Shown here in pieces: positions 1 to 12,900 of a stretch of DNA of 64,000 bases. The stretch comes from Leucocoprinus leucothites. Lineage: Eukaryota > Basidiomycota > Agaricomycetes > Agaricales > Agaricaceae. Numbering within the stretch: position 1 is the stretch's first letter; every line of letters begins with the position of its first letter. The DNA is taken from assembly GCA_013368445.1 (NCBI GenBank), contig JAACJO010000001.1, forward strand, positions 1,612,001 through 1,676,000, in the 5' to 3' direction. The notes beneath the pieces were generated by a model. That model was given only the letters and a program-made list of their open reading frames with translations, was not told the DNA's origin and did not search any database. The position numbers and the translations under genes are program-made.

Positions 1-337
1 CGAAACTATCGCAGGTTCACTGTGGGCTTCTCCACACCGGGTCTTAAGCCGTCTTCAATTAGCACCTTGTGTCTGGTTTCCTCTCGGTTAATCCGACGAT
101 GTATGCTTCGTGTTTCCGAAATGGCCCACATGAGCATTGCTCCATTCATCTTCGACCCTTTTGCAAGCTAGGTGATCGCACTGGACATCTCAGGGAGATC
201 TCCCATTATGCTCAGTCGTCCTAGACGTACCAAAAACAGGCTATACTTTCCCTTGAACAAGAAATAAAAGCGAGTCGGGCTCAATGCTCGGTATACTGGT
301 CCTGTTCATACGTGAATTGTGCCCTACAAACCTAGTT
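1..337. other. Left-edge non-coding stretch before the ferric reductase
   Basis: No convincing coding exon is seen on either strand. It probably holds the promoter and 5' leader of the ferric reductase, and perhaps the 3' flank of a gene outside the window. An open frame to the left of the chosen start runs back to an ATG at 284. Confidence 0.5.
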
Positions 338-2831
338 ATGTCAAGCTTCCACGTTCGCTCGTCCTCCGATCCCGCAGACCGTCGCATCCGCGACCAGAAG
401 CAACAGGAGAAGGTTGCCCAACTGTGGATTTTTATTGGTTGTGTTTTAGGCTTTTTGACTCTCATCAACTTGCTCTGCGCTTTACTATCCTACTCCCGAA
501 AGCGATCACCGGCCAGGCCTTCCTTGCAAGAATCCAGAGCTGACAAGGAGAAGCTCGCGTCTAGAGCTACCCCGAGCTTTTGGATTCGTTCTGTGTCTGC
601 GCTGGAGACAGCTTACAGAATTCTTTCATTCCGCCGTGTCGTACCTATTGGCTTTGGATCGAGCATCCTTTTCTCCGAAATGGCATTCATCTGCATTTAT
701 GCTACTTCCTTGTCCATCTGGCTATTGGTAGATAGTACGTTGACACTTCGGTGTTTGTGGTGTTGGTGCTTACGAGTTTTTTCCAGCCCGCGATCTTACT
801 GTGATGTTCTACGAGGACCGCGCTGCTCATCTGGCTTCCTGCCAACTGCCTCTTATAGTAGCTTTGGCAGGGAAAAACAACATTATATCCTGTAAGAAGC
901 AACATGTATCCCGGTTGCCCTTGCATTCATCTTCTGTTGCAGTCTTGACAGGAATTGGGCATGAGAAGGTTTGTTTTCATCTATAACGTTGTTTGTTCGA
1001 CTCACACCATCCAGCTAAACATCCTACATCGTACGGCCTCAAGGACTGTTTTGATACTTTTGTGGTTTCATGCTTTGAACCGTATCCTTGGCGGGTTTGT
1101 CGCTTGATTTCATAGAACGGTATCAAATATTGATCCACTTGATAGATTGCCCCCTCAATTTGATTTCACGCATGACTGGGTCTGCGCAGGAGCTGTTGGA
1201 TTAGGCGCTCTCACCCTTGCCGCGATACTGTCATTTGGTCCCATACGCAAGGTAGCTTTCGAGCTGTTCCTTGTCTCACACATCATCCTTATATTGTGAG
1301 GCTGCATCACATTGCCTATTGTCACATGGTTTTCGTTTTCTCATTTTGGTCTCTAGCATATTTCTGGTTGCAGGTTTTTATCATGCGCACAGCCAAGGGT
1401 GAGTGGTTGTATCTAATCACTACAAGGAGATTCATAGACCGATATAAGATTCGGGGACTACGTTTGGCCTGCCTTGATGTTATGGGTACTTGATCGTGTA
1501 CTTCGCGCCGCGAGGGTCATCTGGAACAATCGACTCTGGGTAATGGGGGAATCGAAGTACTCTTCCGCGACTGTAGAGTTGGTATCAAGTGACACCATCC
1601 GGCTCACTCTCTCCCGTCATTTCAAATGGAGACCAGGTCAACACGCATACATTATGCTGCCGTCCATCAGCAAGCTGCCATTTGAGGCGCATCCATTCAC
1701 AATCGCTAGTATCCCGGCTCAACCAGGGATCGATAACTCTAATGGTTCCGAGGGTAACTCTGTGGTCTTCCTTATCCGTAGACGATCTGGAATGACTGCA
1801 CGACTCCGTAGGTTCGCAGGGCGGGAAAACAACTCCACCCTCGTCATTCCTGCGCTAGTCGATGGTCCATACGGCTGTCCACCGGATTTACTAACGTTCT
1901 CGACAAGCATTCTCATTGCAGGTAGGTGTAGCTTCTAGAATCAACAAGTATTCATTCCTTATGCTTGGGTCTACGTGTCGCAGGAGGTTCGGGGGTTTCG
2001 TACACGCTCCCCTTATTATTAAACCTGCTTCGGTGCGTCTCTCAACGTGATGGATGACGCATGGCTTACCTTCATACTTGTTTTGTGATGGTAATACCGA
2101 CATGCGATCTATAGCTCAAGATCTGATGGGTTAAAATCGGAAGTACAGCGAGTTGTTTTCATCTGGGCCATCCGCGAAGCAGGTGAGCCAATCACCAACG
2201 AGATTGGCCTCTACTACCATTGACATTGACCATAATCATGTACCTTTAGAACATCTCGATTGGATATCAAAAGTTCTCTCGGAGGCCCTCGAACCCATTC
2301 CGCCTTCTTTGTCAGTTGAACCTCGGATCTACATCACTGGTTCAAAGGCACCGACTCTCCCAGTTCTACAAATCACGTCCGCCGCCTCATCCGGACAAAC
2401 TAATGCGGCAGGCTCAACCGCTTTCTCGAGCACAAATAACAGCAACCCAGATGTCGTTATCGAAGAAAAGCCAGAATTGCCTGCATACTCATTGCTCAAG
2501 ACTATTCATGGGAGGCCTAGCATCCGCAAGTTGCTCCACGACGAGATATCCGCTTCTACTGGATCGGTCTCGGTCGATGGTAAGTCTAGTTTACCCGAGG
2601 TACTTATCGAGAATCATCCAGCCCTTAAGGGCTCGGATTAGTATTCTTGGGTCCTTCGCTCTCTGGTCAAGGTCCTGATGGCTGACTACTATGTGGTTAT
2701 TTTTAGTGGCTGGGCCAACGAGCCTATCGGATTCAGTTCGCAAAGCGTTGTCAACAGGAGTTGCGGGTCCTTGGGCCGTGTTTGGTGGAATGCCATCGGT
2801 CACCCTCCATGTGGAAAATTTTGGGATGTAG
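338..2831 (+). CDS. Ferric reductase / FRE-family transmembrane oxidoreductase
   Basis: Membrane flavocytochrome that passes electrons from cytosolic NADPH through FAD and two haems to extracellular ferric (or cupric) ions; the usual site is the plasma membrane. The multi-exon model has several hydrophobic segments. Paired histidines lie in GIGHEKLNILHR, LLWFHALNR, LFLVSH and AGFYHAHSQ, as expected for bis-haem binding. A FAD-binding stretch reads RPGQHAYI then HPFTIAS. The NADPH side shows DGPYG and AGGSGVSYTLPLL. The protein ends VENFGM at TAG 2829-2831. The ATG at 338 (MSSFHVRSSS) was preferred; an in-frame ATG at 284 is possible. No signal peptide is obvious. Metal specificity cannot be told from sequence. 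There is no adjacent multicopper oxidase or permease, so no iron-uptake cluster is visible here. Confidence 0.85.
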
Positions 2832-3384
2832 GTCGCAGTTTCAGCGAGTGATGTGGTGCTCTGGGTGAAGAGATGTAATGTGTATATCCGAGTATCAATC
2901 TTGTTCTTGTTTGTGGGGCAGTGTGGGGTATGCCTCGATGTTGCTCCGAAGATTTAGAACTGTAAAATAGAATACGCTTGGCTTCTTTGATAGTTGGGCT
3001 TCTTCGGAGCTGTATGTACATTGAGTCGGCGTGGTGCGCGTAGCCCTTGCGTCGGGTTCAGCGGGCCACCGGCGCGTGAGCTACAGATTGCGCTGTGAAA
3101 TTGAAGGTTGTCAGTGGAGATTGCATAAACAAGTGTCGAAGCTCACTGGCAGTTATGGACGGCCTAACAATGATGAAAAATGTACTAATGGCTCAGCCAA
3201 GTGGATCGACATACCACGGGCATTTGAGATGCAGTCATGCTGTAAGACCATCAGCACCCAACTGTCAGATTTCCAAAGGAGGTAAGCATGAATATTGCAA
3301 GTGTCCCACGAAATCTACGTCTTCGCTGTAAGGAATTCACCAGCCTAGTTTTGGCCTTGAGGACTTGAAAGTCACTCTTGCGAT
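2832..3384. other. Intergenic region, no gene seen
   Basis: Lies between the ferric reductase stop and the next start. It contains only short open frames without family resemblance. It should hold the terminator of the first gene and the promoter of the second. Confidence 0.5.
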
Positions 3385-6300
3385 ATGTCGGACCCGCTTC
3401 ATCTGCATGAAGAGCATTTGGCTATCATCGGGGAGTAAGAAACAGGGTCTAAGTACTCTAGAGACGTGGTTGGCTGATTTCGGTTTTTCTTGCCACAGAA
3501 CCTCCGACTCGCATGTGACGGCTCCGGAAGAGAACGATTCTGACGAAGACTGGGAAAACGAAAGGCGGAATCTTGCGCAGATTGATGAGGAAGCATCTCC
3601 ACGACCTGTTTCCGAGGACAACAACGACGATGACGAGGGCGAGGACTTTGGAGAGTTTGTATACCCTGGCACGACTTCCGCAACTCAGGCCGAACAGACA
3701 CCCATTTCCACAACGTCGGCCTCCGAAATACCACTTGAAAACTCTCCTTTGACAAAACGCGTCCAATCCAACCAAGCGCAGGACTCCCCACATGAACAAG
3801 CCAGTCCGCTTTCGCCGCCTCAGGAGACTCTCCAGCCTCCCATTATTGTGGAAACACCGCCTACGGCTTCTTCTCCATCGTCATTGTTAGTCCCCGAGCC
3901 TATAGCTTTTACACTCTCTGCGCCACCGCCGCCTCCGAGCCTTCCCTCTCCTGCACAGCTCGAGTCACTCTGTGCTGCAGCTTCGAGTGGTGACCTGCCA
4001 TTACTAAAGAGGCTTTTCTCGCATGCTGTTGAAAGCAATGCAGTTCAGCAGTTCAGCTTGGCGAATGATGCATCGACGCGGACAGGCTTTACGGCGCTTC
4101 ATGCTGCTTCTAGTCGAGGTCATCTGGATATCGTCCAATGGCGTGAGTGGTATTTTATTCTATTCAATAGTTTCCGAATCTCACTCGCTACAGTTATCGA
4201 GGATTGTGGCGCAATGCCTGACCTTGAGGACAGGGAAGGGGAGGTGCGTTATGTTACAACCCTGACGATTTACTATCGACTAAATCCCCTGCCAGACAGC
4301 GCTTCACAAAGCTGCCCTCAATGGCCACATGGGGGTTGTTCACTATTTAATTCCTCGCAAAGCTGATGTTCATGCCCGTGACGCTGATGGCTGGACTGCC
4401 CTTCATAATGCCTGCTCCAAGGTAACGTGTCCTCGTAATAGTTGTACGGCTGGTATGTCAGACTGATTTGTTGAATAGGGCTACCTTGATATAGTTAAGT
4501 ATCTTTGCGAAAAGGGAGGAGCTACGGCCTCAGTCGATGGTGTTCCAGGTGTCGACGTTCGTAGCAAAGATGGGTGGACACCCCTGAGTGAGCAACCCTC
4601 TTGAGATGTCCCGTCCGCCACTGGTCCTGACTAAAAAAAAGTGAACGCTGCATCCAAAGGGCACCTTCCTATTGTCCTTTACCTACTTGCAAAACAAAAT
4701 GCCAATCCCCTGATTCGGAACAAATGGGGAGAAACTGCCTACGATGCAGCTTCTGCTGTCTTTGAAGTTTGGATTTGCGAGGTATGTTCCGTCTCTGATA
4801 GACTTTTAGCAGGTAACTATATCCCAACGTAGGTATTACAACAAGCGGAAGCTGAGCGTTGGCGCGGTACGATGACACCTTATAACCCTCTTTTGGTTCA
4901 TACGACACTTCCTATCATCCTCTACGAATATCAAAGGCTCGATCTACGACTCAAAACGGTTGCTACTTCCGGCGGACGACCCAAGTTTTCTGCCTCAGGT
5001 CTTGGGAAGCGAGGACGCCGTGCTCCCTACGAATTGAAGCTGCCTCGGCCTGATGACGATACCGGTGTCCGTTTGGTTCCTGCCACTAGGAGTGGTGTCC
5101 AACTACCCCTGCGTGACGCGCCTTGGGATATTCCGCATCCCGTCAACGTCGACAGACCTGCCCCAGACATCACAGAAAGAAGTCACTTTTGGCTGTATGC
5201 TTTCCCTCTTACTCTTGATTTCTGCTTTGCTCACATTTCCCTGTTAAAAAGGTCTGACTGGACACTTGATGTTACACATCCTGGTGTAGATGCTGAAGAA
5301 GGGTGGCAATATGCACAGTCATTCGATGATCCTGATGAGAGGTGGACAGGCGAGCGGTCCCCGCAGCTGGAGAGAATTTTGACAGGCAGTGGGGTAGTTG
5401 CAGCTGGTTTTGGTGGCTCGTCTTCCCGCAATGCTTCTCTTTCCTCTCCCATTCCTGGTCGCACTACCCCTACTTGGGTTCGTCGCCGTCGTTGGGTCAG
5501 GATCATGAGGAGACGTTTAGATATACCCCCTTTGCCATACCTCGAGCCAGATGGTGCGATGTATCATCTGGACTCTGATGGTACCCTGATACCCTATGTC
5601 GAGGAGCCACAACAGGACACCAGTGGAAGTGAAGGGCAGGAGCTGGGAGCAATGTCATCTTCTTTCTTTTCTGCCGCTCAAGATTATGTCGGGCGTGCTC
5701 GATACCTTGTCGGAAACACTCATCGTGACGATGACGAGAACAATCCCAACTCAGCTGTTGATATCCGGCGTATTATCGCGAAGCTTGAACGTGCTACCGA
5801 AGAACTGCGCGCGGGTATATTGAGTGAGCATTTCCCTCAGACTGACAAACTAGGATCTGATATACAATTCAGGTGACGAGGATGTTGACCGTCGTAGGCA
5901 AGCTGAGGTGCTACTCAATACATATAGCCGAGAACTTGAGCGCCGTAGATTGGCGGCAGGTGCCCAGGGGCTGATTTTGACTGGTCCGGGTGTGTATGAA
6001 ATACTATTTGCCATGGATTGAACTTACCTGGTGACAGACGACGATCAATACGATGACGACGATGCAAGCTCAGAAGAGGAGTTCCGGTATCCTTCTGCAA
6101 CGCCTGAAGGCACACGCCCAACCTCAAGGGCGTCTCACCAAACGGACTACTTCAACCGGCCAGGGGTTTCCCGTGCTCCAACTGACCTCACTCCTCAGCT
6201 CTCTCAGGCCCCAGATTTCCGTGTTCCAACCAGAGAGGCTCCCCAGAAAGTCATTACACCTCACTGGACTCCTCCAACTCCTCATCAGCTGACTGCTCAA

Positions 6301-7291
6301 TGGGAACGGGATGACCAAGCTAACCAATGCCGAGATTGTCAGAGAAGATTCACATTTATTCTCCGTCGCGTACGTCCTTATATCCAATCGTTCTTCGGAT
6401 AAGTAGGCTGATTTTTGTTGACTTACAGCACGTAAGTATGAATTGCCGGATATTTGTTGCAAATAATTGTATTCAAAACCATATTGCAGCATTGCCGCAA
6501 GTGCGGTCGAATCTTCTGTGACCGTTGTTCATCTTTCAGGGTCTTACTTGACCCTGCTGATATCGTGCATGACCCAGCTGGCCCAGAGCCAACGGGCTCT
6601 TCTAGCTCACAACGTGTCTGTCACACATGTTATGAAGAGGTCATTGCAGGTGTTCCAAACAGATTGACCAACCGCGGACAAATCATTGAGCGCATTGTAG
6701 TGGACCAGGAGAGGCTGTCCGTTCCGGGCAGTTTGACACGGAGAGAGTCAAGCTCGCAGCTCAGCGACCTCGCTGAGTATGTTATTTTGACTCCGGCCTG
6801 GATCGGGATTGGTGCTAATGTCTCTTTTAACAGTTGTCCTGTTTGCAATCAGAACCTGGATGAGGTTGGAGATGCTGTAGAACAGGAGGAACACGTCAGA
6901 CAATGTTTAGATGGAGGCTCTGGACAAGGCCCTTCTGCTGCGCGGTACCTCGTTTATAGGCTTCCCGCTGAAAGTACTTTACTTGGTGTTGAGTGTAAGT
7001 CGCGTGTTCGCTTATCAACTCGCTTCCTAGAAACTGATAGCTGGACTACAGGTGTTATCTGCTTGGAGGAATTTGTCAAAGGTAAAAATACCACTTCTGT
7101 GCTGGTTATTGTTCAGAACTAATTCAGTAATTCAGGTTCTACTGTTGCTCGTTTAAGCTGCTTCTGCAGCTTCCATAATGGTGAGGCATCCCACGGACCC
7201 GACGTGACAGAATTATTGACAGTTTACCCTAATAGCTTGTTTGTCTTCTTGGTTGCAACGTGGAAAGAGCTGTCCTGTCCATGCTCGTTAA
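3385..7291 (+). CDS. Ankyrin / dysferlin-like / FYVE / C-terminal RING protein, probable endosomal E3 ubiquitin ligase
   Basis: The start is MSDPLHLHEEHLAIIG at 3385; its exon splices (GT at 3435) to TSDSHVTAPEEN. An acidic, proline-rich N-terminus leads to four to five ankyrin units over several exons, for example TALHKAALNGHMGVVHYL and GWTALHNACSKGYLDIVKYL. Next come signatures of the peroxin/dysferlin (DysF) domain: DAEEGWQYAQSFD, then VRRRRWVRIMRRR. A coiled stretch precedes a FYVE zinc finger, CRDCQRRFTFILRR joined to HHCRKCGRIFCDRC, with the PI3P-binding RRHHCR core split by an intron. Later come a C2HC (UBZ-like) finger, CPVCNQNL with HVRQC, and a RING starting CVICLEEF and ending KSCPVHAR at the TAA. 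A histidine as last ligand is also what I recall for Pib1-type FYVE-RING ligases. A role in ubiquitylation at PI3P-rich endosomal or vacuolar membranes is inferred. Exon edges in the ankyrin part are approximate. Confidence 0.82.
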
Positions 7292-7390
7292 TGTCCAAGA
7301 ACGGTACACTATCACGGATATCTCCAACTATTAGGTTCACTACTGGTTTACAGTCTAGAAGTACATTTAATAGTTCTCGTTTGCTAATGG

Positions 7391-8396
7391 CTAGTCACAA
7401 TCGTCTCGAGGCTCGTAGAAAGTGCTGTAGCGGATCCTACTCTCGTCAATACGGATAATATCGGAAACATCTTCATCGTCCGGTTCGATAATATCCTGAC
7501 CTTTGCGGCCATCATCTTGATCATCTTCAAACCAGGTGGCGGGATCGTCGTCGTCCGAGTCCATGTCGGAGTCATCCTCCAGATCCGAATCACTGGGCTT
7601 GTGGTTCCTATGAATTGTTCAGAGTCGTTCATGATAGTAGAGTCAAGTAAACTCACATGAATGCCCATATACGAGCTTCTCTTTCCTTCATAGTGAGGTA
7701 TTCTCCGTTGACTGGGATACCTTGCCTACGCTTCTTCTCAAGGATGCGTTCTTCGCGTTCTTTGTCCTTCAAAAAAGCTTGCCGTTCAAGTTCCATAGCT
7801 TCTTGCATGCTAAAGCCCAAAGAGGCATTACCATGGTTCGGACCTAGCGCAACACTTTGGCCCTGCAGTTATTCTCAACCCCCCTAAATTGACGTCCGAG
7901 GTAAAGGATCAGACTTACGAATCGTGCCAAGGCTTTCTTCTTGGCTTCAAGAGTTCTGCTCGTGGGAGGTTCTGGTGGCGGGTCAACGACCATATCATTC
8001 TCTCCACGAATCTTGGTGTTCTTCAGTCCTGTATTGATAGTTTCCATCCCGTCAAGCTCAAGTAAACGAGATTCTACAGCAGCTTGCTCAGCTAGTACCC
8101 TTTGAACGTAAGTGGAAGTAGACGCTCCCCTATTGAAGATCGGCTTTGAAAAGTAGGCAAAGACCGGGGAGGTGGAAGGGTACGTACGGTGAGGCCAAGA
8201 TGGTGGTGTTCAGTCTGTGAAGATCTTGTAGTTCGCGGATCGTCATTTCTGCGATGGGGCGTTGTGGCCGTGGTGAGGGACGGAAACCTGGAGGGACGAG
8301 TTGCTGTTTGTGATGGGGTGAGGTTGGGGACATAGGGCTGCCGGGGGGAGAGTTTCTTGTGGACCTAATTGGACTTCTTGCTGGGGAGGAGGGCAT
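7391..8396 (-). CDS. Conserved hypothetical acidic coiled-coil protein
   Basis: Four exons splice cleanly on the minus strand. Exon 1 starts MPSSPARSPIRSTRNS at 8396 and ends at 8188 (donor GTACGT). Exon 2 opens at 8129 (GASTSTYVQRVLAEQAAVES). Later exons give GQSVALGPNHGNASLGF, a charged helix (MQEAMELERQAFLKDKEREE, then EERILEKKRRQG) and an Asp/Glu-rich tail ending RYSTFYEPRDDCD at TAG 7391. There is no signal peptide or membrane segment. I do not recognise the family. The proline/serine-rich head, central helices and very acidic tail suggest a nuclear or scaffolding protein, but no function is claimed. It converges with the FYVE-RING gene, about 100 bases separating the stops. Confidence 0.75.
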
Positions 8397-8700
8397 TGTG
8401 GTTGAGGAAACGGAAAAGATGCAAGGAATTTATACGGAATTTATATGCGTAGTCACCTCGGTGGGTCAGTGCGATATCAGGCTGCTGCCATACAAGGTAC
8501 AACACCCTTCTATATCCGGCCATACTTCCCAATGACGATCCCCTCGTTTAGGTTCGGTTTGTTCGGGCGCTACTGTCTACAGAACCAATATTTCATTTCA
8601 TTACGCAAAAGCACATCAGAGACAACAGCAAATATGGAACAGAGCGTTTTCCAGCATGGTAAAATTGCCAGAAAAGGAGAACAAAGGGAAAGAGTGCTAT

Positions 8701-9851
8701 TTACATATACATATCACCCTAAAATTAGGGAAAAGTCAGCACGCAGTCAGTCGCGTCAAAATATGTCAGGACTCACAGCGCCAGGTGGCATAAACTCGTC
8801 ATTATCAGGTTCTCCGCTCACAGGACCGTTACCTCCTCTTCCTCGACCTGGGAAGCCCGGAAGACCGCCCCGTCGGGGATACGGCTCTGGACCTACAGGA
8901 TCGAATCTAGCACCAGGGGGCGCGCCCATGGGAGGCAGGTATCCGTCTCCGCCCCATGGACCTCGAGGTAATATTCTTCCAGGACCGCGAGGAACACCAA
9001 ATATTGGATGATCAGGACCAACAAACATACCGTCGCCACCGCCCCGACCTGGTGGGAAAAGACTTGGAGGTTGAAACGGATCCAACGCGAAGGGGTCAAG
9101 ATCGCGTCTTCCAATTTCTAAGGGGTTATTTGGAGATGTGGACGGAGGCTGGAATGGATTTCTAGGGGGAGCCTCAGGTGGGGGTGGTGCTCGAGGCTGG
9201 GGCCCGCCAGAGGGACCGGGCTGGACCTCTGGCGGCGGACGTGCACCCGAGGCGGACTCGCTACTTTCCTCTGTGTATCCCTCTTTCCGAAGGCCCGGCA
9301 TGATCTTCTGAAGAATTTTTAACTTCAACTGACTCATCAAGTCGGTTACTCTGTTTGAAGAGATAAATCCATGGATCAAGGGCTGTGCATTTGTGCTACC
9401 GACATCGTAGGGGTAGAAGGACGGCGAGGTGAAGTCATCCGTTGCGATGTCTAGAGTAGCAACTTTGTCTGTCTGTGACAAGACGAGTGAATAGCAAGGT
9501 CGAAAATAAGTTATAATTGCATACCTCAAGCGCTATGGCGTTGATGAGTGTGCGGCTACCCAGCCTGGAAACTTTGACAACAAACTGAAGACTGCTCTGC
9601 TCATGCCTGTACTTGAGAGTATAATGGCTAGGACCAGATGTATTCCATGCTACGGGCAAGACATTGTTCTCATAGACAGATGACGACGACGATTCATCTA
9701 CAGCAGTCAGACGAAAAGCTAAGGCGGACATGGCCGCGTGGACTAGAGAAGTAATTGCATCGTGTGGAGTTTTTAGTACCTTGTCGGACTGGGGTAGAAG
9801 GGTGGGCAAGAGAGAAATGAGTGCAGCTGGGTCGAGAAGGTTTTGAGACAT
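8701..9851 (-). CDS. PI31-type proteasome regulator
   Basis: Small soluble regulator that binds 20S proteasomes and promotes or inhibits their assembly or activity. The start is MSQNLLDPAALISLL at 9851; an upstream in-frame ATG at 9869 is less likely. The N-terminal FP-type domain covers about residues 1-150 in two exons (LVHAAMSALAFRL; ATLDIATDDFTSPSFYPYDV). It is followed by a long Pro/Gly-rich tail with RNPFQPPS, DLDPFALDPFQPPSL and DDEFMPPGA-type segments, as in PI31. A final intron (8719-8776, donor GTGAGT, acceptor TTTTAG) joins GA to an 18-base exon encoding GDMYM and stop. This gives the C-terminal HbYX-like MYM end expected of this family. Reading through the intron would instead give AVSPDIF. 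The gene is divergent from Prp5, with about 134 bases between the starts. Confidence 0.88.
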
Positions 9852-9985
9852 GGTCGTGGACAGAAGCAACAGACTTGGACTCCATCATATCTCGCCCTCA
9901 GATGATCATCCCAATGAACAGCAGTCACACTGTCGTCACACAACACCACCAAACATCGTCTTGCTCTTTGCACACAACTTCCACA

Positions 9986-12900
9986 ATGCCCCGCAGGGAA
10001 AGGTCGTATACGCCAGACTCCTCAAACAAACGGGTAAGACCATCTCACCGCTCTTCACCTCGGTCTCCGTCGCCGACCAGGCGCAATGCCCCAAGGCCCA
10101 GCAATAGATCCCGGTACGACGACGAGCGAGACAGGGACAGAGAAAGAGAAAGAGACAGATATCGCGAGAGGGACCGCGACAGAGATAGAGACCGCTACCG
10201 AGACGACAGATACAGGGATGACCGTCGGAGAGACTCCCACAGAGACGGACGCGACGACAGAAGGGACGACAGAAGAAGGTCCCGCTCTCGCGACCGCCTG
10301 CCTTCACCACCTCGACCTCAAGCACAAGAGTCTGCCGCACCCACACCTCCCCCTGAGGACGAAAAGATCAAGGCTAATCGTGCCAAACTTGCAGCATGGA
10401 AAAAGGAGCGTGAAGCAAAGAAAGCTCTGGATGAGGCAAAGCTCAAGGCAATGGCTCTCGCTGGAAAAGCTGCCCCAGGTGAGATTTCTCTTTTTTTGCG
10501 TTTGATCAACATGGTTTCACAGCACTTGATTTAACGCCTCCAGCTCCTGCCACAAAGTCTGGTCAACTCAACCGTTCTGCTCTCGGTGGCCTTGGCCTCA
10601 AAGGTCTTCCTCTCAAACCCGAGTTTTCTGCTGCCAAAGGTCTGGCATCAATGGACGACTCTATAGAGACCAAACGGAAGCTTGAGGTGTTGGAAGATAT
10701 GCCTGCCGTTGATATGACCATGAAGGATGATACAACAGTCGGCGACCTAGAAGTGGACGATGATGATGAAGAGGCTAATAGGATGGATCAGGCGCTAAAG
10801 GCCAAAGCCAAAGATGTCATGGAGGTAGATGAGGGGGATGAGGTTGATCCTCTTGATGCATTCATGAGCGAAGTGAAGGAGGAGGTTCAAAAAGTAAACC
10901 TGGAAGACATGAAGAAAATGGTCGGCACCAACGGCACACAGTCGCGCGTTCGCCTTGATGAAAGAATGGGCGACGATGGCATAGAAGAAGAACCTGAAAC
11001 TGCTATTGATGAGATTGATGCAACAGAACTCAACCCAGAGGACATTCTTGCGTTGGCTGCGAAAAAAGTGAAGAAGAAGGAGTTGGCGACTGTTGATCAT
11101 TCACGCATCAACTATGAGCCCTTCAGGAAAGAGTTCTATATTCCCCCACCTGATATTGCAAATATGACCGACGATGAAGCTGAGCTTTTGCGCTTAGAGT
11201 TGGACGGTATCAAAATTCGTGGTGTTGAGTGTCCTCGCCCAGTCACAAAATGGAGTCATTTCGGAATGCCCGCAAACTGGTGTGTGTTTGAGTATTTGAT
11301 TTCTGTTTCCACATACTCATGAAGACAATTACAGTTTGGACGTCATCAAGCGACTCAACTACACAGCACCTACATCCATCCAGGCTCAAGCTATACCTGC
11401 AATCATGTCTGGTCGTGATGTCATCGGTGTCGCCAAGACTGGTTCCGGTAAAACCGTTGCCTTTTTAATGCCCATGTTCCGCCATATCAAGGATCAACGT
11501 CCGTTGGAACAAATGGAGGGGCCAGTCGCAGTTGTCATGACCCCAACGCGTGAATTGGCGGTACAAATTCACAAAGACTGCAAACCCTTCTTAAAAGTCC
11601 TGGGTCTACGGGTGAGTGCATCCTCAGACCACCATTTTTCACACGCTCAAAACATTCTTGTAGGCTGTATGCGCATATGGGGGTTCACCTATCAAGGACC
11701 AGATTGCAGAGCTTAAAAAGGGAGCCGAAATCATCGTCTGCACACCCGGTCGCATGATAGACTTGCTGACGGCCAACTCAGGTCGTGTCACCAATCTCAA
11801 ACGGGTGACATATATCGTTCTTGATGAAGCAGACCGTATGTTCGATATGGGCTTCGAGCCTCAAGTCATGAAAATCATCAATAACACCCGGCCTGACAGG
11901 CAAACCGTCCTTTTCTCCGCAACATTCCCTAAACAAATGGATTCGCTCGCCCGAAAAATCTTGCGTAAACCCCTCGAAATCACCGTCGGCGGCAGATCTG
12001 TTGTAGCAGCAGAGATTGAGCAAATCGTCGAGGTTCGCGCAGAAGACACCAAGTTTAACCGACTCCTAGAGATTCTGGGCCAGATGTACAATGAAGACCC
12101 AGAGTGCAGAACCTTAATCTTTGTTGACCGACAAGAGGCTGCTGATAACCTTCTACGTGAACTCATGCGCAAAGGGTACCTCTGTATGTCACTGCACGGC
12201 GGCAAGGATCAAGTCGATCGTGACCAGACCATAGCCGACTTCAAATCTGGCGTTGTTCCTATTGTCATCGCGACTTCAGTGGCTGCTCGTGGTCTTGATG
12301 TCAAGCAGCTCAAGCTGGTTATTAATTACGACGCTCCTAACCATATGGAAGATTATGTGCATCGTGCTGGGCGTACTGGACGTGCTGGTAACAAGGGTAC
12401 TTGTGTCACTTTCATCACACCCGAACAAGATCGCTACTCCGTCGATATCCATCGAGCCCTCAAAGCTAGTAATGCACCGGTTCCTCAAGAATTGGATGAC
12501 CTTGCCAATGGTACGTACTTCCTATTCTCTCGTTTCAGAACCACCTAACCGAAGTATACACAGGTTTCCTTGAGAAGGTCAAGAGTGGTAAAGCTCAAGC
12601 GGCAGGTTCTGGCTTCGGTGGTAAAGGGTTGGACAGGCTCGACAAGGAACGTGACGCCCGCGAGAAAGCAGAAAGGAAGGCTTATGGCGAACCGACAGAA
12701 GAACCTAGCGAGGTGGCACCAAGCACCACGGAAGCCAAAGGAGCAGCAGTCAACGGCAACGCGGACGATATGAACTTTGGCAACTTTAAAGTCGAAATCA
12801 AACGTGGTCCTGCACCTGATTCGTCGAAAGGTTTATTGGGAGTTTCGGGTGCCATCGCAGCCGCCCGTCGGCTTGCTCATGCTAAGGAAGAAGAGAGGAT

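Noticed and set aside
10055..10505. Long alternative frames on both strands over the Prp5 head
   Set aside because: Produced by the Arg-Asp/Arg-Glu repeat coding of Prp5; shadows.
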